A stretch of 64,000 nt of DNA from Oehlia diaphana (taxonomy: Eukaryota; Glomeromycota; Glomeromycetes; Glomerales; Glomeraceae): assembly GCA_003833135.1 (NCBI GenBank), contig QZLH01000024.1, positions 123,398 through 187,397 of the forward strand, in the 5' to 3' direction. The position numbers were made by a program, and so were the translations under genes. The notes beneath the pieces were generated by a model. It had not been told where the DNA came from, did not search any database, and worked only from the letters and a program-made list of their open reading frames with translations. Positions 36,205 through 47,135 of the stretch are shown here, one piece after another (the first letter of the stretch is position 1; each line of letters opens with the position of its first letter).

Positions 36205-38610
36205 ATGTATAAATTTAACAAATCCAACATCCTCATTTTAATTTTTTTATTATTACATATCTTGTTAGTTTCTTCTCAGTCAACGATTAATGAATCTCAA
36301 ATTAACAATCGTTCATGTAATTTAGATTCAGATTGTGTTAATAATCCAAAGTATGAAATATCATCTAATATAAGAACTGGTGATTTTATGTGTATAAATA
36401 ATAGTTGTAAATTTGTCGTCGCTGCTGGTAAGCATTTTTCTCAAGTCTTTTTTTTTTTTATGATCCTTGTCCTTCTAATTCTTTTCTTTTTATATATATA
36501 GGTCAAAATTGTAGAGATGTAACAGATTGTGTAGCATATCATTATTCAAATTTACGTAATATTTCTTTGGATTCAGATATTTGTAGTCCAAAAAATTGTA
36601 ATTTTGCTTCAAAATGTGATAGAGCATGGGATCAAAAAGATATTTTTTCTATACCTAAAATTGAAGATCAATCAACTTGTTGTATTGGACTTGATGATGG
36701 GTTGGAATGTGAAATTGTAGCAAATGATGTTGACCCATGTCGTTCAAATTGTAATTATTATGATGATACTAATAGTAAAAAGTGTGGTAATAAAAATCAA
36801 AAGAATTATATTTGGATTGGGGTTGTAATATGTTTAATAGGAAGTGCAACTTTAAATATTGGATTAAATGTACAGAAATATGCTTTTACTAAACATCAAC
36901 GAGAATTAGATCGGGAATGTCATTCTGCGGCAAATTACGATCAGAATAAACAGCAAATAGTGACTGATGATAATAATTCCACACATAGTAAACAACATTC
37001 TACCCTTTATAAAAAATTGGAAAAATTCATGTTCTGGAAACAAATTATCGTATCACCAGTAAGTTTTAAGCGCGAGATCGTTTTAGTTTTATAAATTATT
37101 GAGAAAAAATTAAATGGTTTTTTATAAAAAATAAACTCAATCATAATATCGTTATTTACTTGCAAATTTATTTATTCATTCATTTATTTTCTCTAGCTTT
37201 GGGTATGTGGTTTTATAGTTTACGTTATTGGAAGCTTACTATCCTTCATCGCGCTGAAATTTGCTCCACAATCGCGTAAGTTACCTTTCTTATTTAGGTT
37301 ACAATTCATTATTTTTTTTTATAAAAATGAAACAAATTAATTAATATAATTTATTTTCTATAAAATAGTCATCGCTCCACTCGGTGTTATATCTTTGGTT
37401 GTTAATTTATTAATCGCTCCAATACTCCACAATCAAAGATTAACAATGTTGGATAGTATTGGAGTTATAATCATCATATTCGGTAGTGTCATTATCACAC
37501 TATTTTCTGGAGTTGTTATACAAGGTTTGTCATAAAATAATTTTTTTTAGCTCTCATTCAAATATTAATATCATATTTTTTTAAAAAATAGATTATGAAT
37601 TATGTGTTCTTATTGAATTATTTAAACGACCCCAAACGATAATTTATCTTACTGTTATTGGTGTTTTCATTTTTTCTTTATATACTTTTATACGCATTGT
37701 TGAAAAGAATGCAATTCAAAAAGATAAAGATGCAATTGCTAAAGCAAATGCTGTTGTTGCTGAACTTAGTGCAACTGATGAAAACACTCCAATTCCTACT
37801 ATTCATAATCTATTTAATTATAAATTATCTATAAGTATTGATGAAAATAATAAAACTTTAACTGAAGATATTAATCGCACCTTATCATCAACAATTGATG
37901 AAACGAAAAAAACAATAAGTGATGTCGCGCATAATAATAAGGATGATAGTACATTACCTGACGAAGAAATAAATCCCTTTCCTCGAAGTTCAATCGATAC
38001 GATACGTTCAACAAGATCTGTTGTCAGACAACGTAATATTAAAGAGAAAGTTCTTTTACCACTTGCTTATGCTATATTGGCATCTAGTATGGCTACAATA
38101 ACTACACTTTTTGCAAAAGTAATAATTTAAATTAATTGAAAAAAATTTTTTAATTATTTTAATAATAAATTAACGCAATATTTTTTTTTTTTTTAATAGT
38201 CACTTATTAATTTATTGAATGTCTCATTTACACAAAACGATAATCAGTTTAAAGATTTATTATCGTGGGCGATATTATTTATTACTATTTTAACAGCAAT
38301 TGGTCAAGTATATTGGATTAATATGGGATTAAAAAAGTATGATGCATTATTACAAGTACCAATATTTTATTGTAATTGGAGCTTATTTGATATTATAGGA
38401 GGTGGTATATATTACGATGAATTTCATAATTTTAAAACCATTACGTATGTAGGATTTATAATAGGAGTTGTTCTTATATTTTTTGGTGTATCATTATTAA
38501 GTAAAAGGTTGTCTAAACTGACTAAAGAAGAAGAAGAATTAAAAGAAATGCAGAAGAATTGGGAACAAGAAATAAAAAAGAAAAGGATGAGTAAACGTGA
38601 GAAAAAGTGA
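36205..38610 (+). CDS. NIPA-type magnesium transporter with cysteine-rich ectodomain, 650 aa
   Basis: Six exons: 36205-36427, 36502-37058, 37197-37275, 37369-37524, 37592-38118, 38200-38610 (1953 nt). Residues 1-25 are a signal peptide. Residues about 30-175 are extracellular or lumenal with many Cys (CNLDSDCVNN, NCRDVTDCV, TCCIG, CNYYDD). The NIPA core starts at about 177 (YIWIGVVICLIGS, LNIGLNVQKYA) and continues with ALKFAPQSLIAPLGVISLVVN, the family signature. A hydrophilic insertion of about 120 residues splits the core (exon 5), followed by the last helices (VYWINMGLKKYDALLQVPIFY) and a Lys/Glu-rich tail. NIPA proteins normally have about 330-400 residues, so the ectodomain and loop are additions. 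Expected function: Mg2+ (or related divalent) transport across the plasma or endosomal membrane. Confidence 0.85.
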
Positions 38611-38809
38611 TATATTTAAATATTTATGTATAGATTTCTTTGTAATATTATCGATGTGCAAAAATAATAAATATTATATGTATGTAAATATATACATATT
38701 TTTTTTTTATTATTAAAGTTATAATTCAGTTACTATTATTAATTTATTTAAATTAAAAAAATTTATTAACTATGAATTCCATTGTTTTTATCATCTTTTG
38801 CTATCTTTT
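38611..38809. other. Short convergent spacer between the Mg and K transporter genes
   Basis: Only 199 bp separates the two stop codons. The 3' untranslated regions very likely overlap or abut, which leaves room for antisense interaction. Confidence 0.6.
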
Positions 38810-40042
38810 TTAATAAAAATCATTTTGTGGAACGTATCGTGCTGGTGGGATACCATGATTTGTAAATGGTGGTGGTTGGAACCGAGCTTGAGTAGATTCA
38901 GGTGAACGAAACCTTGGATTATATAAAAATTCTTGAGGAATTACTCGTGGAGGTAAAGGTGATGCATTTAAATACGGAGGTATTTGATTTGGAGGTCTAT
39001 ATGCCATTGCAGTTGGTTCAAAACGTTCAGCAAACCTTGAATTATGATGAATATTTTGTGGTGGAGTAAGTGTATTATTTTCTACATTAGGTAAAGTAGG
39101 TTGTATCGAATTATTTGCTTTTATCTTATTTTTCTTCCTAAGATCACCTTTCGCAGCAGCTTTTCTTTGATTTATCCTACGTTTACGAGAATTCTTTACA
39201 AGAAGTTTTTCAATCCTTTTATCAATTTTATGACAACAATATTCTTTTAAATTTCCTCTAATATGAAATAACAATGGAATATATAATATAAAAGCAGTAA
39301 TTAATTTTGTTGCTGAAATCGCAAAAGATAAAAATGTGAACGCCATTAATGCCATTGCAAGTCTTTCCACTGTATTATGACCATATGCGCTTAAATTCAT
39401 CCAATCTCTAGTTATATTTGTTTTAATAATTGGATAAAGTGTAATAGCACTAATGGCCTGACGAGGAGCTTCAGCAAAAAGTAATCTTTTCCAACCTAAA
39501 CAAAGGAAAAAAAAAAAAAAAAAAAATTTAAATAGAAATTATAAATAATTAGTTAAAGAAATAAATTTACCTTTAAATGCAAAGAATACGAAAAAAGCAA
39601 TCTTATCAACCATTTTACTTTGTTTTTTTATTCGATAAAAGAAACAAAAATGAGAATAACTTTTTAAGGCATAATACCTAGAAGTTATAGTACTAGTAAA
39701 AGCGTAACTAATATCTCTTGAAGCTATAATAGCCTTAGCTTTTCTCCAATCCAAAGCTAATAATAAAAATGATGCAAAAATACAACCAACATAAATCCAT
39801 TTTGAGTAAGTAAAAGGTATAGATGGTTTTATAGTAGAACTCCAACTATCAAGTATTAATAAAATTCCTGCTGTCCATAAATCTGCTACATAAACTAATA
39901 CAACTTTAAATACTGTTAAATATAATATTAAATATCTTATTCCTATAAATGTATCATTTACTTTAAAATCTTCTACGCATACAAAATCAAATTTATGATC
40001 ATTAACTATTTCTCTTTTCCATTTCGCTTTTTGACCACACAT
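38810..40042 (-). CDS. KCH1: Fungal potassium transporter/channel, Kch1-Prm6 family, 385 aa
   Basis: Exons are 40042-39571 and 39495-38810 (1158 nt); the join reads FFVFFAFKGWKRLLFAEAPRQ. The N-terminal half has several membrane segments, with VADLWTAGILLILDSWSS and the following IKPSIPFTYSKWIYVG matching the fungal KCH family. A second membrane block (LAMALMAFTFLSFAI, AFILYIPLLFHIRGNLKEYCCHKID) lies in exon 2. The C-terminal ~130 residues are basic, then Pro/Asn-rich and disordered, ending in NDFY. Yeast Kch1/Prm6 mediate low-affinity K+ uptake that activates the Cch1-Mid1 calcium channel; the same role is plausible here. Confidence 0.85.
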
Positions 40043-41527
40043 AATTAAAAACTCTTTTATGATATTTTTTTTTTTTTTTTCGCTCGTTAGCTAATGTAAA
40101 TGGAATTTTTTATGATAAGTTCAATTATAATCCTAATCGAAGATTTATTATTATTTTTTTTTTTTATAAGTTCTCGTGTATTTACATAAAGTTTACTTAT
40201 TTAAGAGATGATATCAAAATATTAATTTAAAAAAGAAGTTTCAATATAAAAATTTACTAACCCCTTTACCAAGTATGGTGAACATCAACCGTCCACGACA
40301 AAAAGATATTCTGCTACTTACAGTATTCATTTTTGAAAATGATTTTAAATTTGATATGCATGCTATCATATGTCAGTGTCATTTTATTATGAACAAGTTC
40401 ATTGGAGTCTACTATGAGATTATGAAACAGGCAAATCGTCATGCGACCACTACGCTATTAAAAACTATTGTTTGGTAGTATAAAAGTATAAATTAAAACA
40501 ATTATTAAACAATGTACTGTACTTGTTATATGTATATATTACGGTTTCATTATTACTCTTAACATGACTTTTTTGAATGATCAATAAATTTTCATTTTTT
40601 ATCACATCGGCATTTTGTATAACATCCGGCGGTTTTTTTTTTCAATTACTAGAAAAAGTATAAAAAAATATAAAATCTACAAAATCCATCAACATGACAT
40701 CGGTGTTATTCATTGATATCCAATGGAAATAACAATAAAATCGCGGTTACTATAAGTTCTGATGTGTATTTCACAAATACATCTTTTTATCAACAAAAAC
40801 TTAATTCTGACCGGAATTAAGTTTAATTATTATTTCAACTTTGTTGTCTAATAAAATTGCTATAGCAAATTAAAACAATATATATTATCTTCGAATTCAA
40901 TACTTAAACAAAGGAGCGAATTACTCAATTAATTATACTAGTTAACTTCCAATCACTTGTAATTCACTTATCTAATTATTAAATCTAATTAATAATAGCA
41001 AATTCATGAAAATTTATATGTGTAAATGTTGAAAATATCAAATAATAACTTTTACTTTGGTACTTGTTAGCTACTATTTTATAAATAGTTCCCAGTGGAC
41101 GTCAGTACCCAACCCACACACTAAAGAGAAGATCTAAAGAAAAGTGAGAAGTTTTAAAGAAAAAGAGAGCCGTAAAAATAAGAGAAATATTTACTCTGAA
41201 GACTCTCTCTATTGTCACTTAAACAAGCGGAGGGAAACTCTTCACAGACACTACCTGTTTAATATTGAGGAGGGGCTTTTCGTAAAATTAATGATAAACC
41301 CTCACCATGGTAATGTCTTTTCTGAAAAATTATTAACTAAAAAGTTTGAGAAATGAAAAAAGGAAAAAGGTCTTTATAAATTTATTCTCTGTAAATAGAT
41401 TTATTATAATATTTTTATAATAGACTATTATTTAATCATTATCGAAAAAATACGGGTGAGAATATGTTTTTGAAAAAAGTGTCGCGTCAAAATGTAGAGA
41501 TATGTATCTAGTTAAACATAGTAAATA
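40043..41527. other. Intergenic, no gene supported
   Basis: The ORFs at 40275-40478 and 41144-41356 have no recognisable domain. Base composition around 41080-41340 is slightly GC-richer and may be decayed coding DNA linked to the P-loop relic that follows. Confidence 0.4.
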
Positions 41528-41766
41528 ATGGGAATTAAGTGTTACCCTGCATTTCCTTTTCGTTTATTAATTTGCGGTGGATTAGATAGTAGTGGGAAGA
41601 CCAATATGATTCTCAATCTCCTTCTTGATAACAAAATTCAGCATTTATGCCAGGAAAAGAAAGGAAAACAGTATATCAAGAATGATGATTTGTTCTTTAT
41701 CAGAAAGCATGTACTGATATTCACGAGTTAGTGAAAAACTTTTATGAAATTTTTGCGAAGTTCTAA
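41528..41766 (+). pseudogene. Frameshifted P-loop NTPase-like relic
   Basis: The first frame, 41528-41731, gives [18 protein letters not shown], then [15 protein letters not shown], a Walker A-like strand-loop-helix (GLDSSGKT). Near 41700 the sensible reading moves to another frame ([21 protein letters not shown], 41701-41763) and stops at 41764-41766. This reads like the start of a P-loop protein broken by a small indel; no Walker B or later motif follows. A tiny intron cannot explain the shift well. Confidence 0.5.
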
Positions 41767-44700
41767 TGCGATTATGCGAGTCATTTTTGGGTGATAATAA
41801 TTTTGTTATTAATTTTGTTATTAATTTTGTTATTTATTTATTTATCTATATATTATTTTTATTTTTATATTTTCAAGATTTTTTCAATAATTTTATTTTT
41901 CGAAAGATTTATGAATTTTTTAGTTTAATTATTGTCATTATTTACCAGATTTTCTTATTGAGCGGTAAGGATAGAATATGAGTATGGTATGGTCTCTATT
42001 GTATGTATGGGTATCCATTATATCGACAATTTCGTCATAAATCTAATGATGTATGTTCTAATAAAATAATTTGTTGCAATATGTAATATTTATAAGATTT
42101 TGAAAGATTTTGTTGTCGGTATTGTATTAGTTGTTCAAATGATTTTCGAGATTTCGTACCAAAACCTGTATGTATGGTATATGATAATTTCATAATAATC
42201 AACCATACATACAACGTAGTACATACATAGGTCATATAGGTCATATTCATTATCGTTGAACCCTTGAGGAGATTAATTCTGATATACTTTTCACTCATAT
42301 GAAATTCATATGAAGCTTTATTAATATTAACTCTCATCTTGATTTCAGGATTGATAATCTTTCCATAACTTATTATAAATGCTTTTTGCACAGAAACTTT
42401 ATCAGATTTGATTTTTTTGTAATCTTATCTTGAAATGAAATGCTTTCCTACATCTTTAAATTTTTAAAACTGTCAAATCAGAATCCTTTTACTTTAAAAC
42501 GAATAGGAAAAGGAAATAAAAATAATATTACTAAAAGAACTTATTTAATTGTCAATCCGGTACTATCGCGAAATTTGATGATTGTACAATGTAAGCTATA
42601 AAAAATGTGAAACTTTTTTTTACTTATCCTATTTTCTTATAATTTTCTGCATATATGTTATGAATTTTATGTCATGTAATTAAGTTTTAATAACTTTACG
42701 TTTAACAATCTTGCAAACAACGCAAACATCTGACACGCGTACAATATAAATACCTTTTTTTACAATAATCAATTTATTTATTTTCCTTGGTTTTTTTTTT
42801 TACATATATGGGAATGAACACATTATAGGTTTACCCCTACTCCTTTTTATAATTACGTGATATGTGTCAGTCCCCTTATAGTGTTTTGTATTTATTGCCA
42901 AAACGTTGAATTTCACCCTGATTTTTAATATAAACGATAGTGCCGATCTCGGGACAAATCCTACGACGGACTGTCCGGACCGCAGTCTTTTTGTCTCGCA
43001 TCATGTGACCTAAAACGGTGCGGATCAATGATTAAATTAATAGTCAGGTTGGATCTTAAACTGCAAAAACTTCCCATAATTATCTTAATAAAGAAGTTAT
43101 TTGAACATGCTATTGGAGACTAAAGCAGAAATTGCAAAACTAATAATTGTATTTTCTAGAATAAAAAAATTACAAAAAATTTTGAATGAGAAATTAATTG
43201 ATGAAAATTACAAGAAATCCTAGACAAATAGATTTTAAATCAAACAGTTCCGCTTATTTTACTCCTATCACCCACTAATAGGTTTGGGATCAGAACTACC
43301 AGCTACAGCTATTCAGAAGAGTCAAGATGGCGCAAACTCGTTACCTTGCCTTGCATCAATCTTTGTATTCATCCAAATTGTATACAAAGAAGTCAGGCCT
43401 TAGACAATTACTATTTGCTTAGGCGACGAACTTTGATATATTCTATATATAATTTATTATGAGATAAGTGGTTTCTTAATAATTTTTGTTTTATAATGCA
43501 TTAAATTTACTCAATTGAATACCAATTTTTTTTATTTCTTTTTGTATCAAATTTGAATAAAAGGTAATATTACGATAAATAATATGTTTGGTAGGTAAGC
43601 GACAAATGATATATTAATAGTATACATTGTGATAATTTATTTATCAAGTATTTCTGCAAATTTTCATGGATTATTAACACTTATTCGTTGAACTATAGAA
43701 ATAATTTTCCAATTACTTTTTGCCAGGTCATGCCAAGCACTGTATTATAACAGGTTTTTGAATTCAATAATAAATACATTTTAATCAACTTGATTCAATT
43801 AGAAAAAAAAAAAATAAAGTTAGATTTATTAGTACTACAACGTCAGAACGAAACCATACACGAGTTGAAGAAATCTATCTTTTAACTACTATAAATAAAA
43901 CCAAATTTGCTTGTTATCAATATTGAAATTTGAATATGTTATTGGATTATTAAATTATCCTATTAAAAAGCTCGAGATAAAAATAATTTTATAACAACAT
44001 TTTTATTATACTTTGAGCTACTGTACCTAAAAAAAAATTTAACCGTGCACAACAATACATGAAAATTTATTGTTTTAATTATTTTGGTTAGTAAAAGAAA
44101 ACCCTAATTGGAAATTTGATTACATGAAGTTAATTTCGCTATTGCTATATATTTATGGTCAAAAAAGCGAAAATCGCAACTATAATCTTTGTTTGTTACA
44201 CATTTTAGTCATGATACATAACAAAGTATTTTATTCGTTACCTCAAATAAATAACCTAATTAATGGTGTACTGTATGTGCGCATTTAATCAAATACCTCT
44301 TGTAAATTTTTGACTTAAGAAACTAAAATCCGATCATTAATAAAAAAAAAAATGTCGTGTTATAAGTATACAATCTTTATTGGTCGGGAAGTGAAATGCA
44401 GTTTAAAATTCCTACTGTTTAATAAAAATATATATCGATAAAGAATATTGCATAAATCAATTAATTATATATTTATTATATATTTAACAAAGACAGGATT
44501 TCTCTAAGTGCAGGGGCGAAAGTAGGAAATAATAATTCAGGGGAGAACACAAATTTGTGTATAATCGCACCATAGATAGTCGAGCGATTAAGAAATTTCA
44601 TTATTTTCATCAGAAGAAACTTCTATTTATAATAATGGACCTGCTCAACAAAAATAGAAGAAATTTCCTGATAAAAACATTAAATTAATATTCTCGATTC

Positions 44701-45101
44701 CGTCAACTGGGAGATATCCGGAATTAATTTTTAAAATTTTATCAGGTATTTTCTATATTCTCTTATTGGCTGAACCTCCAAATGATCAGTCGTAACTCGT
44801 AAAGTCCATCATCTATTTATAGGACCTTTTTTTTTTATTTTTAGAACTTAAAACTTGAAACAAAAATTTATTTATTGGATTTTTTTTATTATAGTTAAAA
44901 GTTAATGATTAATTTCACTAAATTATGTCTTTTTATATAACAGAATGAAATTAATAATAATAAATTCTCTATCTCGACTAAAAATATTAGGTAAATCTTA
45001 AAAAAAAGGGGGGGGGGGACAAAATATATAATACAAAAAATTGACATAATATAAAATTTTGTAATAAGCCTTTTAAAAGTAATAAAATTAAAAATAATTG
45101 T
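41767..45101. other. Intergenic spacer, no gene supported
   Basis: The ORF at 42035-42391 (-, 118 aa) has no domain I recognise and could be a relic. TACATA-rich sequence lies around 42168-42240. A GC-richer patch at 42930-43025 is unassigned. No RNA gene found. Confidence 0.4.
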
Positions 45102-46241
45102 TTATATTTTATGTGTTGATTCATAATTAGAAATATATTGTCTGCAATTTCTATCTTCATGAGTATGAATTCCAAGTTTCTCTTTTTTATAATCACAATA
45201 TATATTATTTTTAGCAGCCAAATAAGTTAATATGGCTTGATCTTGTCTGTGATTAACTCTACTACTTCCAGGAGGAGCAATACAATCTTTTACAGTTGCA
45301 CATTTAAACCATTCATCAATAATATGTTGGGTCTTTGTTGTATCAAAGGTAACACTTGCTCCGTTACAATTTACAACATGATCATATTTATTGTGATCAT
45401 CACCATAATAATCGTAAACTCCTGGATGAGTCCAAACTTTCATCGTTCCAGAAGAACGTGGAGAAATAAATCCTTCATATTTTCTTAATGAAGAATTTAA
45501 TTTTGTAAAATATTTTCTATCAACCAAAGTTCCACTATCCAACCAAACCAATTTTCCAGGATAATCACGTGCTACTTCGGCAACCATACCAGGTTTCCAA
45601 GCGTATTCACCTCTTGCTATAGTTATATTCCAAAAATCAGGATAATGTGACCATTGAAATGTTCTTAATTCTGTTAAATAACCAAGTTTTTGTAATTTTT
45701 TAAGTACTTTACGTTGTGAATCAGAAAATCCTAAATCATAAACTATTAATCTTGCGTTAAATCCTTCTAAAATATCTTTCATATAATAAAGGAAACTTTT
45801 CGTTGGACAAAAATGGTTTTGACTTGCTCCTGTTATCACAGTAAAATCGTACGTTATATTTGATTGTGGTAATGGATGAATTGCTGGTTCAATATCAATT
45901 TCCACATCATTTTCGTATGAATTATCATCGTATATTATCGGTATTGATTCATTATCGATTTTGTCCGGTTGATCTTCATATAACGGACATTTTCCACAAG
46001 GTGATGTATAATCTAAGGAGATTGTTTTTTTGTTAATTAATGCTTTTAAAAAATTATGATATTATTTTTTTTGACCTTTTTATTTACCTGATTCATATGA
46101 AGATGGAAACATTTGAAAATAAATCTTTAATGTCAATGAAATCATTACAAATACTAATACTAGAATTTGTAATTTTTGAATAGTTTTTTGTCGTATCGAC
46201 CCACTGTTTCTTCTGGCCAATGTTGGGAGTCCTTTCGTCAT
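45102..46241 (-). CDS. Type II membrane glycosyltransferase-like protein (DUF1647-like), 354 aa
   Basis: Exons are 46241-46088 and 46012-45102 (1065 nt). The N-terminus is cytosolic and basic (LARRNSGSIRQK), followed by a signal anchor at about 26-45 and a stem with CGKC. The lumenal domain begins VITGASQNHF and continues LIVYDLGFSDSQ, KPGMVAEVARDYPGKLVWLDSG, NCNGASVTFD and NHRQDQAIL. This order (GASxNHF, YDLG, LDSG as a modified D-x-D) matches the DUF1647/GT-A-fold glycosyltransferase-like proteins of animals and fungi. Such proteins are thought to act in the Golgi or ER, but the donor and acceptor are unknown. Family naming is from remembered motifs. Confidence 0.8.
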
Positions 46242-46372
46242 CTTTAATTATTATTATTTTTTTTCTTTTTTATTAATATGATAAGAACTTGTTTCGTCTT
46301 AAAAAAAAAAGCTTAAAAAACGGATGATTTTCTTTAAATTATTATTTTTTTCTTTATTTCTCTTTTTATTAA

Positions 46373-46388
<16 letters not shown>

Positions 46389-46447
<59 letters not shown>

Positions 46448-47052
46448 NNNNNNNNNNNNNNNNNNNNNNNNNNNNNNNNNNNNNNNNNNNNNNNNNNNNN
46501 NNNNNNNNNNNNNNNNNNNNNNNNNNNNNNNNNNNNNNNNNNNNNNNNNNNNNNNNNNNNNNNNNNNNNNNNNNNNNNNNNNNNNNNNNNNNNNNNNNNN
46601 NNNNNNNNNNNNNNNNNNNNNNNNNNNNNNNNNNNNNNNNNNNNNNNNNNNNNNNNNNNNNNNNNNNNNNNNNNNNNNNNNNNNNNNNNNNNNNNNNNNN
46701 NNNNNNNNNNNNNNNNNNNNNNNNNNNNNNNNNNNNNNNNNNNNNNNNNNNNNNNNNNNNNNNNNNNNNNNNNNNNNNNNNNNNNNNNNNNNNNNNNNNN
46801 NNNNNNNNNNNNNNNNNNNNNNNNNNNNNNNNNNNNNNNNNNNNNNNNNNNNNNNNNNNNNNNNNNNNNNNNNNNNNNNNNNNNNNNNNNNNNNNNNNNN
46901 NNNNNNNNNNNNNNNNNNNNNNNNNNNNNNNNNNNNNNNNNNNNNNNNNNNNNNNNNNNNNNNNNNNNNNNNNNNNNNNNNNNNNNNNNNNNNNNNNNNN
47001 NNNNNNNNNNNNNNNNNNNNNNNNNNNNNNNNNNNNNNNNNNNNNNNNNNNN

Positions 47053-47105
<53 letters not shown>

Positions 47106-47135
47106 AAAAAAAAATTAAAAAAAAAAAAAAAAAAA
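46389..47135. other. Poly(A) block containing a 605-bp assembly gap
   Basis: Unknown bases fill 46448-47052, flanked by about 59 A on the left and about 51 A on the right, then further A-rich sequence. Assembly stopped inside a homopolymer, so true length and content are unknown. The open frames spanning the gap are artefacts. Confidence 0.98.

Noticed and set aside
42035..42391. 118-aa minus-strand ORF
   Set aside because: No motif and TACATA-rich low-complexity DNA in its middle; not enough to call a gene.
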